Of a stretch of 64,000 nt of DNA, positions 50,825 to 58,897 are shown in pieces. The stretch's first letter is position 1; each line of letters opens with the position of its first letter. The notes under the pieces are model-generated. The model worked only from the letters and a program-made list of their open reading frames with translations. It had not been told where the DNA came from and ran no database searches. The DNA is from Syntrophorhabdaceae bacterium (GTDB taxonomy: Bacteria > Desulfobacterota > Syntrophorhabdia > Syntrophorhabdales > Syntrophorhabdaceae). The stretch lies in contig JAOAGQ010000002.1 in the NCBI GenBank assembly GCA_026415675.1, forward strand, positions 1 to 64,000. The letters are read 5' to 3'. The position numbers and the translations under genes are program-made.

Positions 50825-52600
50825 CTACCTCCTTTCTGTAGTATTTTCCCCATCGATAATTTTACCGTCTATGGGGCTTCTCTTGAAATAACGGGTATGG
50901 AGCAGTTTATGTGCCTTTTCAGAATTAGGGCTTCCGAGAAATTTTTCGTATATCGCCTTAATCGACGGGTTTTCATGGGATCTTCTATAGGGGAGGGATC
51001 TATCCTCGTTATATAGGGCCTCTCCCCTTCTCGCCCTTTTTGCCATGTTGCTTCCCCAGGACTGGCCACCTCCACCCACGCATCCTCCAGGACAGGCCAT
51101 AACCTCTATGAACTGATATTCAGACCTACCTTCATTCTTCAACTGTTCCACGACTCTATCGAGAAGTCTCCTCGCATTACCGAGACTGTGGGCAACCGCT
51201 ATTTTTATCTTAACACCGTCTATGTCTACCTCTGCCTCTTTTATACCTTTGAGCCCCCTCACAGGGGTGATCTCAAGTTGTTCCAGTTCCCTGCCTGTTA
51301 TGAGAAAGTAAGCGGAACGGAGGGCTGCTTCCATAACACCCCCTGTTGCACCGAAGATGGTTGCAGCTCCTGTATACTCTCCCATGATATCATCGGCAGG
51401 CTCATCGGGCATCTCTCTTAAATCAATCCCCGCCTCTCTCATCATCCTTCCTATCTCCCTTGTTGTCAACACGTAATCCACATCCTGATATCCGCTGGCC
51501 CTCATCTCCGGTCTTTTTGCCTCAAATTTTTTCGCAGTACAGGGCATGATAGAAACAGATACGATCTTCTCAGGGGGTATCCCCATCCTCTCAGCATAAT
51601 ATGTCTTCGCTATAGCCCCGAACATCTGCTGTGGAGATTTTGCCGTCGACATATGGGGTATTAAGGTATGGTAAAAGGTCTCCATAAACTTAATCCACCC
51701 CGGGCTACAGGATGTGATTAGAGGCAGGTTTTTCCCCGATTTTAATCTTGAGACGAGTTCCACCCCTTCTTCCATTATGGTGAGGTCCGCTGTAAAATTC
51801 GTCTCCAGTACCGCATCGAAATTGAGCCTCCTCAAAGCTGCATGCATCTTTCCTGTCACAAGGGAGCCCGGTTCCATACCGAATTCCTCACCGAGCATAA
51901 CCCTAACCGCAGGGGCCTCCTGAACAACGACAAAGAGGTCAGGGTCATGGATTGCCCTCCATACATCCTCTATATGGCTCTGTTCGTACAGGGCCCCCAC
52001 AGGACAATGGACAACACACTGACCACAGTTCACACAGGGACTGTTTCCGAGACCTGCGTCAAAGGCTGTTGTAACAGCAGATTCGTAGCCCCTGTTGTTT
52101 ACCGCAAGGGCATTGACACTCTGTATGTTCGAGCAGACCTGGATACATCTGCCACAGAAGATGCATTTGTTAGGGTTTCTCACGATGGATACACTTGTAT
52201 TATCAACGGGGAGTTTTTCCTCCATTTTTTGGTACTCTATACTGTTTATGCCTAACGTTGCGGCAAGGCCCTGGAGTTCACAATTGTTGTTCTTTATGCA
52301 GGTGAGGCAATCCGTATCGTGATTCGATAGTATCAGGTCTAAGAGTTGCTTTCGTGTAGCCATTATCCTCGGAGTATGGGTATGGACCTTCCATCCCTCC
52401 CCGATAGGGGTCATACAGGACCTCTTAAGACCAGGAATTCCTTCTATCTCAACAACGCATATACCACACTGTCCACCAGGTATGAGATCCGGATGGTAAC
52501 AGAGGGTCGGTATATTTATATTTGCCTTTTTCGCCGCAGCAAGTATTGTGGTTCCCTCAGGCACCTCTATCTCTGTGTTGTTTATCATGGCTTTTATCAT
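50825..52600 (-). CDS. hydA: [FeFe]-hydrogenase catalytic-type subunit (HydA/HndD type), set 2
   Basis: A 591-aa paralogue of the set 1 HydA with the same domain order: [2Fe-2S] (CYHPDLIPGGQCGIC...C), His-type [4Fe-4S] (HDTDCLTCIKNNNC), two ferredoxin clusters (CIFCGRCIQVC, CVNCGQCVVHCP) and the H-cluster domain. Its motifs are L1 TSCSPGW, L2 MPCTAKKFE and L3 MACPGGCVGGGGQS. It shares the Ser variant of L1, encoded by a different codon (AGC versus AGT in set 1), which argues against a sequencing error. Two bases separate its stop from the set 1 hydC start. Confidence 0.93.
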   Translation of the reverse strand: MIKAMINNTEIEVPEGTTILAAAKKANINIPTLCYHPDLIPGGQCGICVVEIEGIPGLKRSCMTPIGEGWKVHTHTPRIMATRKQLLDLILSNHDTDCLTCIKNNNCELQGLAATLGINSIEYQKMEEKLPVDNTSVSIVRNPNKCIFCGRCIQVCSNIQSVNALAVNNRGYESAVTTAFDAGLGNSPCVNCGQCVVHCPVGALYEQSHIEDVWRAIHDPDLFVVVQEAPAVRVMLGEEFGMEPGSLVTGKMHAALRRLNFDAVLETNFTADLTIMEEGVELVSRLKSGKNLPLITSCSPGWIKFMETFYHTLIPHMSTAKSPQQMFGAIAKTYYAERMGIPPEKIVSVSIMPCTAKKFEAKRPEMRASGYQDVDYVLTTREIGRMMREAGIDLREMPDEPADDIMGEYTGAATIFGATGGVMEAALRSAYFLITGRELEQLEITPVRGLKGIKEAEVDIDGVKIKIAVAHSLGNARRLLDRVVEQLKNEGRSEYQFIEVMACPGGCVGGGGQSWGSNMAKRARRGEALYNEDRSLPYRRSHENPSIKAIYEKFLGSPNSEKAHKLLHTRYFKRSPIDGKIIDGENTTERR

Positions 52601-52618
52601 CTTTTCCGTTACCTCCTT

Positions 52619-54196
52619 TTAAATCATGGATAGCATCTCGTCTCTGAAATACTTAAGGGTGCTCGATATGGGTAGATACAGAGACTGTCCCAAAGGACAG
52701 AAAGATGTATCCCTCATAACCTCAGATATCCTAAGGAGTTTATCGATATCCTCTCTTTTTCCTTTTGAATCGGCAACCCTGTCTATTATTTTTACAAGCT
52801 GGGCCGTTCCAAGCCTGCAGGGAACACAATGGCCACACGATTCATGCCTGAAAAAATGGAGTACATTTTTGAGCATCTCCACTATGTTCGTATCCTCGTC
52901 CATCACAAGGATCGCTCCTGATCCAAGAACCGCCGAGTATTCCCTTAAGCTCACAAAATCCATATTCACATCGAGCATATCGGGACCGAGAAAGGCCCCT
53001 GCGGCACCCCCGACCAAGGCACATTTAAACTTCTTTCCATTTTTTATACCACCTCCGTATTCGAAGATGATGTCCCTTAAGGTGGTACCCATTTCTGCCT
53101 CTATAAGACCAGGGGTTGCAACATGGCCTATTATCGTATACACCTTGGTTCCAGGACACTTTTCCGTCCCGTATCCCCTGAACCATGAGGCACCATTTCT
53201 CATGATCTCAGGAATATTGGCCAGGGTCTCTACATTGTTGATAACCGTAGGTTTCCCCCAGAGTCCTTCTGTTACAGGATAGGGTGGTTTGCTTCTCGGG
53301 TGGCCTCTTTTACCCTCGAGGGATTCTATCAAAGCGGTCTCTTCCCCGCATACGTATGCCCCCGCTCCTTTTTTAATGGATACATGGTAACTAAAACCAC
53401 TACCAAAAATATTCTCTCCCAGTAAACCGAGGGCCTCCGCATCTTTTATGGCCTTTTCCAGTCTCTCTATGGAGAGGACGTATTCACCCCTTATGTATAT
53501 ATAACCGTATTGGGCACCAACGGCATATCCTGCTATCAACATCCCTTCCAGGAGTTTGTGGGGATCTCCCTCCAGGATTAGCCTGTCCTTGAATGTGCCC
53601 GGCTCCCCTTCATCGGCATTACAGATGATATATTTCACATCACCCTTCGCTCTTCTTGCAAAATCCCACTTCATCCCTGTTGAAAAGGCGGCGCCCCCTC
53701 TCCCGGTTAGGCCTGATCTCTTTACCTCTTCTATCACCTCTTCAGGTTTCATCTCGTTTATTATCTTTGAAGCGGCCTCATATCCCCCTGTCGCTATATA
53801 CTCATCTATACTTTCGGGGTTTATGATTCCGCTGTTTCTCAATACGATTCGGGGCTGTTCCTTTAAAAGTCCTGTCTTTTCCCTTTTTATCACGTGTTGT
53901 TTCGGCATCTCCTTTACAACAAGTCTCTCCACAAACCTTCCCTTCAATATATGTTCTTCCACTATCTCAGGGACATCCTTTGTTGTTACATCTGCGTAAA
54001 TCACACCTTCAGGGTAGACAACAAGGACAACACCCCTATTTATCAAACCCAGGCTACCCGTTTCGAGGACAGAAACCTCATCCTGGAGCCCTCTGTTTAA
54101 CAGTTCATCGACGAAGGCCCTCTCAACGGCCCTCGCCCCTGCCATTATCGTAGATGAATCTATACTGATCAAAATATGATTCCTTACAAGATTCAT
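52619..54196 (-). CDS. hydB: HydB/NuoF-type flavoprotein, set 2, with Cys-less thioredoxin-like domain
   Basis: A 525-aa protein. The N-terminal domain (1-90) keeps the thioredoxin-like ferredoxin fold, but the cysteines are gone: ISIDSSTIMAGAR and ETGSLGLINRG stand where CxxxxC and CxxxC are expected. The NuoF domain is complete (GLTGRGGAAFSTGMKW, NADEGEPGTFKDR, GAGAYVCGEETALI), with its [4Fe-4S] site ESCGHCVPCRLG and a later Cys (TSFCPLGQ). There is no C-terminal ferredoxin or GltD module, unlike the set 1 homologue. It overlaps the set 2 hydC stop as ATGA. Confidence 0.9.
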   Translation of the reverse strand: MNLVRNHILISIDSSTIMAGARAVERAFVDELLNRGLQDEVSVLETGSLGLINRGVVLVVYPEGVIYADVTTKDVPEIVEEHILKGRFVERLVVKEMPKQHVIKREKTGLLKEQPRIVLRNSGIINPESIDEYIATGGYEAASKIINEMKPEEVIEEVKRSGLTGRGGAAFSTGMKWDFARRAKGDVKYIICNADEGEPGTFKDRLILEGDPHKLLEGMLIAGYAVGAQYGYIYIRGEYVLSIERLEKAIKDAEALGLLGENIFGSGFSYHVSIKKGAGAYVCGEETALIESLEGKRGHPRSKPPYPVTEGLWGKPTVINNVETLANIPEIMRNGASWFRGYGTEKCPGTKVYTIIGHVATPGLIEAEMGTTLRDIIFEYGGGIKNGKKFKCALVGGAAGAFLGPDMLDVNMDFVSLREYSAVLGSGAILVMDEDTNIVEMLKNVLHFFRHESCGHCVPCRLGTAQLVKIIDRVADSKGKREDIDKLLRISEVMRDTSFCPLGQSLYLPISSTLKYFRDEMLSMI

Positions 54197-54648
54197 GACT
54201 TCCTCCTCATATCGAGAATGGCATTCACCTTTTCCGGGGTAAGATTGCCAAACATCTCATCGTTTATCATCATGGCAGGGGCCACACCGCAAACACCGAG
54301 GCAGCTTGTGAGTTCAAGGGTAAAAAATCCATCCTCTGTAGTCTCTCCAACGTTTATATTGAGGGATTCCTTTAGATATTCGAGGAGTGAGCCTGAACCC
54401 ATGAGATGGCAGGGAGGGGAATCACATAACCTGATGATGTTTCTCCCCCGGGGTTTCAGACTGAACATCGTGTAAAAGCTGGCCACACTGTGTACATAGC
54501 TATAGGGTACGTTCAGATACTCTGCACAGACCCTTATGTCATCTTTAGATAGATAGTTCTGGGGGTTATTATCCTGAAGGGCGTGGAGTATAAAAAGGAT
54601 GTTATCCAGACTGGGACTAAACTTTTTTATTATCTCATCTCTTTCCAA
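54193..54648 (-). CDS. hydC: HydC/NuoE-type [2Fe-2S] subunit, set 2
   Basis: A 151-aa NuoE-like protein. The cluster ligands are intact: LCDSPPCHLMG (C-x4-C) and CLGVCGVAP (C-x3-C). The N-terminal helical domain is shorter than in the set 1 homologue. It overlaps the set 2 hydB start by 4 bp, so the pair is co-translated. In HydABC enzymes this subunit and HydB form the flavin bifurcation site. Confidence 0.9.
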   Translation of the reverse strand: MERDEIIKKFSPSLDNILFILHALQDNNPQNYLSKDDIRVCAEYLNVPYSYVHSVASFYTMFSLKPRGRNIIRLCDSPPCHLMGSGSLLEYLKESLNINVGETTEDGFFTLELTSCLGVCGVAPAMMINDEMFGNLTPEKVNAILDMRRKS

Positions 54649-54660
54649 GACAATACCTCC

Positions 54661-55020
54661 CTATATCGCCTCTATGGCAAATTCTGTCACGGGGTTACCA
54701 TTTACAACGTGCTCGACGACTATTCTCTTTGCCTTTTCGCTATTTATATTCCCGTAGATTATAACAGGCTTGTTCTCTTCGTATACTTCAACAATGGGCT
54801 CCCTTGAGGCAAGACCCTTTTCTCCTGTCTGTGTCACAACCACATCTGTTAAGCCTCTCCTCCCTATCTCCTCTAAGAATGTCTTCAACACTTCCCTTGC
54901 CCCTGCCGCTATACCGCTTGTACCCATCCCCACGACTATCCTGATCCTTGCCTGCTTCTGCCTTAGCTGAAGATCCCTTTGCGCCTTTTCTCTGATCTTT
55001 TTAAGCTCTTCCAAGTTCAT
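54661..55020 (-). CDS. HndB-like thioredoxin-fold subunit without cysteines
   Basis: A 119-aa protein resembling the HndB [2Fe-2S] subunit of NADP-reducing hydrogenases: a basic N-terminal helix, then IRIVVGMGTSGIAAGAREVLK and VVVTQTGEKGLASREPIVEV. In the family the GMGTC cysteine and the later cysteines bind [2Fe-2S]; here they are Ser, Glu and Ala, and the protein has no cysteine at all. It should keep the fold and docking surface but not carry electrons. It is 12 bp upstream of set 2 hydC, in the same run of genes. Confidence 0.82.
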   Translation of the reverse strand: MNLEELKKIREKAQRDLQLRQKQARIRIVVGMGTSGIAAGAREVLKTFLEEIGRRGLTDVVVTQTGEKGLASREPIVEVYEENKPVIIYGNINSEKAKRIVVEHVVNGNPVTEFAIEAI

Positions 55021-55060
55021 CTCTTCCCTCCTTGATAATTCCTCTCTTTTTTATTGGACA

Positions 55061-55588
55061 TCATAAATATTCCTCCATATACTTCTTCAAAAAATCCATG
55101 ACCTCAGGGTGGTTTATCGGAAGCTCTTCCAACTGTTCTTTGATCTTAGCCGTATCGAGGACGAACTCGTGACCCCCTTTTTTGACGGTAAAAGAGAAGT
55201 CCACATCGGGGTTGGCACCGATCAATATAAGAAATGTATCCTTCAAGTTTCCAAGGGGGGGTAAATCAGGATGGTTCTTCTCAAAGCTCGCCCGTATCTC
55301 TATCCCCTTTGGGTTATTACTCTTAAGGGAGAAGCTTCCACCGCAGGTCTCCGCCGTTCCCTTTAGAAGGGGGATACCAAGCCCTACGGTTTTACCCTTT
55401 TTTGTAGTAATAAACCGATCATCCATTATCTTCTCGCCCTCTTTTATCCCCTTTCCATCATCTCTTATCAGAATGGTCAGGGTGTTCGATATATCGTCCT
55501 CAACAATTTCTACTTCTATATGTTTTGCCTCTGCCTCAATGGAGTTAATAACCATATCCATTATGTGAAATGAGAGTTCTTCCATCAT
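55061..55588 (-). CDS. HATPase (GHKL) domain protein
   Basis: A protein of about 175 aa made essentially of one histidine-kinase-type ATPase domain: N box MDMVINSIEAEAKH, G1 IRDDGKGI, and a G2-like GKTVGLGIPLLKG. No phospho-acceptor His domain is present. It may act as an anti-sigma/RsbW-like or kinase-like switch. The start at 55588 overlaps the PHP gene stop as ATGA; a longer reading would run into that gene. Such ATPases recur near sensory [FeFe]-hydrogenases. Confidence 0.8.
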   Translation of the reverse strand: MMEELSFHIMDMVINSIEAEAKHIEVEIVEDDISNTLTILIRDDGKGIKEGEKIMDDRFITTKKGKTVGLGIPLLKGTAETCGGSFSLKSNNPKGIEIRASFEKNHPDLPPLGNLKDTFLILIGANPDVDFSFTVKKGGHEFVLDTAKIKEQLEELPINHPEVMDFLKKYMEEYL

Positions 55589-56322
55589 GAGAGAAAATCC
55601 ATTTCCCTCATGGCCTTGAGAGCCCTTTTTATTCCAGAACAATTAGGCTCCTCAAGGTTCAGGATGGTCCTCTTTCTGCCTATATCTTCTATGTAATGGG
55701 CATCGGAAAATGTCACTATCGGTAAACGCCCTTTTGTTATAAAGGAGAGGATACCATCTATGCTCTTTTCGTTCCTTACTTCAAGGGCATCAAAGGGTAT
55801 ATCTTCAGGGATGTAACCTATCTGGCTTAATATGCTGAAAGAGGGGCTATCAATATGGGATGGGATTGCAATGCCCCCTCGAGATGCGATCCACGAGACC
55901 GCATCTTCTATCGAAATCCCTGCGGAATTTATAAGAAGCCTCTCCTCTACCCTCACGATTTCACCATCCCCGTTGACCACCAGTTGGTCCCCAAAGTACT
56001 CTACCCTGTTAGGAACAGGGGGGAGTAAATCATAGACGATCCTCTGAAACTCCATCCCTGTATCTGGGGAATCGAAGATCGCAAGGAGGTGTATCTCTTC
56101 TTTCGTCTGAAGCTCCATCCCGATTAGTACATGAACATCTTCGGTTTTCCCTATCTCCCTTGCATAGAGTGCATTCTCCACCATGTTATGGTCCGTGATG
56201 GCGATGATGTCAAGGCCGATCTCCTTTGTCCTCAACACTATGTTCTTTGGAGACATATCGAGGCTTGCACACGGAGACAATGTGGAATGTATGTGGAGAT
56301 CGCATGAAAAATTTAGCATCAA
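55585..56322 (-). CDS. PHP-domain phosphoesterase
   Basis: A 245-aa PHP protein. Metal-binding motifs: CDLHIHSTLSPCASL, ITDHNMVEN, IGMELQTKEEIHLLA, IPSHIDSPSF and TFSDAHYIEDIG. The fold is shared with histidinol phosphatase, nucleoside-3',5'-bisphosphate phosphatases and polymerase PHP domains, so it probably hydrolyses a phosphorylated signal or nucleotide. It lies between a DRTGG gene and an ATPase gene, with ATGA overlap to the latter. Confidence 0.88.
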   Translation of the reverse strand: MMLNFSCDLHIHSTLSPCASLDMSPKNIVLRTKEIGLDIIAITDHNMVENALYAREIGKTEDVHVLIGMELQTKEEIHLLAIFDSPDTGMEFQRIVYDLLPPVPNRVEYFGDQLVVNGDGEIVRVEERLLINSAGISIEDAVSWIASRGGIAIPSHIDSPSFSILSQIGYIPEDIPFDALEVRNEKSIDGILSFITKGRLPIVTFSDAHYIEDIGRKRTILNLEEPNCSGIKRALKAMREMDFLS

Positions 56323-56326
56323 CCCT

Positions 56327-56662
56327 TCATCCTTTTAATGCATTGAAGATAAGTCCCACTATCTCAAATGCGCCTTTTTCCGTCCTCAAAATGGGGATAT
56401 TCTCTTCCTCCGCCCTTTCTATTACCTCCTCCCCAACGGTTAAGTTTCTCGGTATAACGATCGCTGCGACATCCTTAAGTTTTGCCACCCCCAGTATATT
56501 TATATGCCTCTGTATCGTGACCCAGACATAGGATTCCCCCATGTTGGCAATCACATCGGATAGAAGGTCAGAGACATATCCCCCTTTGATCTCCCTTTCT
56601 AAATCCGATTTTTTCGTTAATACCTCTAAATTCAACGTCGAGACCAGTTCCCTCACTTTCAT
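56327..56662 (-). CDS. DRTGG-domain protein (copy 1)
   Basis: A 111-aa protein with the DRTGG-like fold: MKVRELVSTLNLEVLT, then GGYVSDLLSDVIANMGESYVWVT and VAAIVIPRN. The family binds nucleotides or cyclic nucleotides in some contexts and is a frequent neighbour of hydrogenase-linked sensory genes. A homologue lies at the head of the same cluster. It starts one base after the sensory-hydrogenase-like gene stop. Confidence 0.8.
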   Translation of the reverse strand: MKVRELVSTLNLEVLTKKSDLEREIKGGYVSDLLSDVIANMGESYVWVTIQRHINILGVAKLKDVAAIVIPRNLTVGEEVIERAEEENIPILRTEKGAFEIVGLIFNALKG

Positions 56663-56663
56663 A

Positions 56664-58034
56664 TCACATCCCCTTATCCTTATCCCCCTCCTCTTTTTTT
56701 CTATTTGGCATCCCTGCCATAGAAGGGGGGACTATTCTTGCCAGATCCAGTATCTGCTCTGCAAGGATCTTTACCCTTTCCCTCAGGTTTATCACACAAT
56801 CCGTCTCAAAGGCCATGCCCCTTATTATGTCTTCCGCTAAGGCCCGGCAACTCGGTGAACCACACGCCCCGCAGTCAAGACCTGGCAACTCCGAAGTGAT
56901 CTTGTCAAGTCTTTCCATCTTTATTATTGCCTGTGAGAGGTCTTCATCGAGGAGCATGATCTTCCTCGATTGTATCGGTTCGGAAATCTCAAAAAGCCTT
57001 TCCTCGTATAGTCTGGCGAGGTTCTCTTCGTCGAAATAAGGGTCTTTCTCACCGTATTTTTTAATGAGTTCCCTGAGTCTCATCCTCCCTATGAACAGGT
57101 TCTGGATGTTTAAAGGTCCCCCCACACAACCTCCGGTACAGGCCTGCAATTCAATAAAATCAACATCCTTTAATTCACCCCGCTCTATCTCCTCAAGAAG
57201 GCTTATCACATTGTGGATGCCGCTTACCGCCAGGGTTGTATTAAAATTAACACTCCTCGATTCCCCTGTGGTGTAACCCCAGGCCAATCCAAGTTTTGTT
57301 GCCCTTTGCTTTCCCCCTGATCTCCCGGTACCCTGATTCTTTGCGATGTGCCTTATAATATCTTTGTATATGATATTTGCGCCTATGACACCGCTTACCG
57401 CCGACTTTTTAGCAGTAATGGGGCATCTCATCTCTGTTACTTTTGCAGGACAGGGGGAGATGAAGAAAGTGCCTATCTCCTCCTTCGAGAGGCCTGTCTT
57501 TTTTATGGCCTCCTCCCTTGCGAGCCTTGCGGCTATCTCCATAGGGGTAAGTACAGGGGTCACCCTGTTTAAGAGGTCCGGAAACTTTATCTGCATAAGC
57601 CTCAACACCGCAGGGCAGGCAGAGGAAAACTGGGGTCTCTCCTTTTTTTTCTCTCTTATGTGTCTATGGACTATATATGCCGTTACTTCCGCAGCAAGGG
57701 CTACCTCAAAGACATCGTCAAAGCCCATGGAAATGAAGGCGTTGAGTATATCCTCAATATGTTCTTGATCTTTGAACTGTCCAAAAAATGAAGGTGCCGG
57801 CAGGGCTATTCTGTATTTATATCCCTCGAGCTTATCGAGTTTATCGGTGACGGCCACCTTTGCATGGTTGGGGCAGTATCTTATACACTCCCCACAATCA
57901 ATACACCTCTCCTCCATGATCTTTGCTTTACCATCGTGGACCCTGATGGCCTCCATGGGACATCTCTTGATACAGTTTGTACAACCTTTACATTTCTCGT
58001 AATCGAGGGTTACGGAATGAAAATACTGGGTCAT
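56664..58034 (-). CDS. Sensory-type [FeFe]-hydrogenase homologue with C-terminal Fe-S domain
   Basis: A 456-aa protein. N-terminal 2x[4Fe-4S] ferredoxin (CKGCTNCIKRCP, CIDCGECIRYCP), then an H-cluster domain with L1 SSACPAV, L2 SPCPAKVTE and L3 QACTGGCVGG, then a Cys-rich C-terminal domain (LDCGACGSPSCRALAEDI). In L1 the cysteine that relays protons in catalytic enzymes is Ala, while the cluster-ligand Cys next to Pro remains; this is the mark of HydS-like sensory hydrogenases. It should sense H2 or redox state rather than turn over fast. It overlaps the ATPase gene as ATGA. Confidence 0.87.
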   Translation of the reverse strand: MTQYFHSVTLDYEKCKGCTNCIKRCPMEAIRVHDGKAKIMEERCIDCGECIRYCPNHAKVAVTDKLDKLEGYKYRIALPAPSFFGQFKDQEHIEDILNAFISMGFDDVFEVALAAEVTAYIVHRHIREKKKERPQFSSACPAVLRLMQIKFPDLLNRVTPVLTPMEIAARLAREEAIKKTGLSKEEIGTFFISPCPAKVTEMRCPITAKKSAVSGVIGANIIYKDIIRHIAKNQGTGRSGGKQRATKLGLAWGYTTGESRSVNFNTTLAVSGIHNVISLLEEIERGELKDVDFIELQACTGGCVGGPLNIQNLFIGRMRLRELIKKYGEKDPYFDEENLARLYEERLFEISEPIQSRKIMLLDEDLSQAIIKMERLDKITSELPGLDCGACGSPSCRALAEDIIRGMAFETDCVINLRERVKILAEQILDLARIVPPSMAGMPNRKKEEGDKDKGM

Positions 58035-58498
58035 GCGGAAGTGAATCCCCCCTCTTTTAGATAGACCTTCGCCTTAACCGTTGTCCCCACCCCAACTTTA
58101 GTTTCTATGTGCAGCTCATCGGAGTTCTGTTTTATATTGGGTAGCCCCATACCTGCCCCGAAACCCATCTCCCTCACCTCATACGGGGCCGTTGAATAAC
58201 CCTCCTGCATCGCAAGGTCGATATCAGGTATTCCAGGTCCTTCGTCCTCTGTGATAACATCTATTTCATTTGGGTCTATGAGAATCTTCAACACCCCCTT
58301 TGTCGCATGAATCGTTACATTCATCGCCGCCTCGTAGATGATAATGGCAACCCTTTTTATCACTTCCTGGTTCAATCCAAGTTGCTGGAGGGTCCTTTTC
58401 GTTCTCGAAGCCGATTCTCCTGCCATATAAAAATCTTTTTCCCCTATCTTGAACTCCAATGTGATCTTCGGTGTGTACTGGAGAGGATCTACAGGCAT
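58031..58498 (-). CDS. RsbW/SpoIIAB-like ATPase (anti-sigma-factor type)
   Basis: A 155-aa GHKL ATPase-domain protein. N box EAAMNVTIHATKGV, G1 TEDEGPGIPDI and G2-like MGFGAGMGLPNIKQ are clear. It matches stand-alone serine-kinase/anti-sigma proteins rather than two-component kinases. With the sensory hydrogenase directly downstream (4-bp overlap), it may relay the H2 or redox signal by phosphorylating or binding a partner not seen in the window. Confidence 0.85.
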   Translation of the reverse strand: MPVDPLQYTPKITLEFKIGEKDFYMAGESASRTKRTLQQLGLNQEVIKRVAIIIYEAAMNVTIHATKGVLKILIDPNEIDVITEDEGPGIPDIDLAMQEGYSTAPYEVREMGFGAGMGLPNIKQNSDELHIETKVGVGTTVKAKVYLKEGGFTSA

Positions 58499-58505
58499 CA
58501 GTACG

Positions 58506-58862
58506 TCAATGTTTATCCTTTTTATTCCCCTTCAAGCCGCTCTGAAAGAGCAAACCACAGCAATCGAAGATCAGATATTCCGTTGAAAAAAGAGGGATAT
58601 TACTCATGCTCCCGTTTTTTATAACCTCTTGATCCGGGGTCTTCCCTCCAACAAAAACGACTCCGGACGCATCCATAACCTGGGCCGTATGGATCACATG
58701 TGCGTTCGTGAGAGATGTGATAAGCAATGTTCCAGGGGTTACATTGATAAGCATTTCACTTATCAGATCGCTGGCAAACACCCTTTTGACCTCTGTATTT
58801 AGAAGATGTTCCCCAAAAAGTACTTTTGCATTCAATATGTTTTTAACATCCAGTAATTTCAT
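58506..58862 (-). CDS. DRTGG-domain protein (copy 2), first gene of the hydrogenase cluster
   Basis: A 118-aa DRTGG-like protein (MKLLDVKNILNAKVLFGE, VFASDLISEMLINVTPGTLLITS, SGVVFVGGK). It is homologous in layout to the copy at 56327, both about 110-120 aa. It heads the run of thirteen minus-strand genes and lies just downstream of the CRP-type palindrome. Confidence 0.78.
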   Translation of the reverse strand: MKLLDVKNILNAKVLFGEHLLNTEVKRVFASDLISEMLINVTPGTLLITSLTNAHVIHTAQVMDASGVVFVGGKTPDQEVIKNGSMSNIPLFSTEYLIFDCCGLLFQSGLKGNKKDKH

Positions 58863-58897
58863 CCCTTAGAAACCGTAAAGTTATTTATTTGTGTTAA

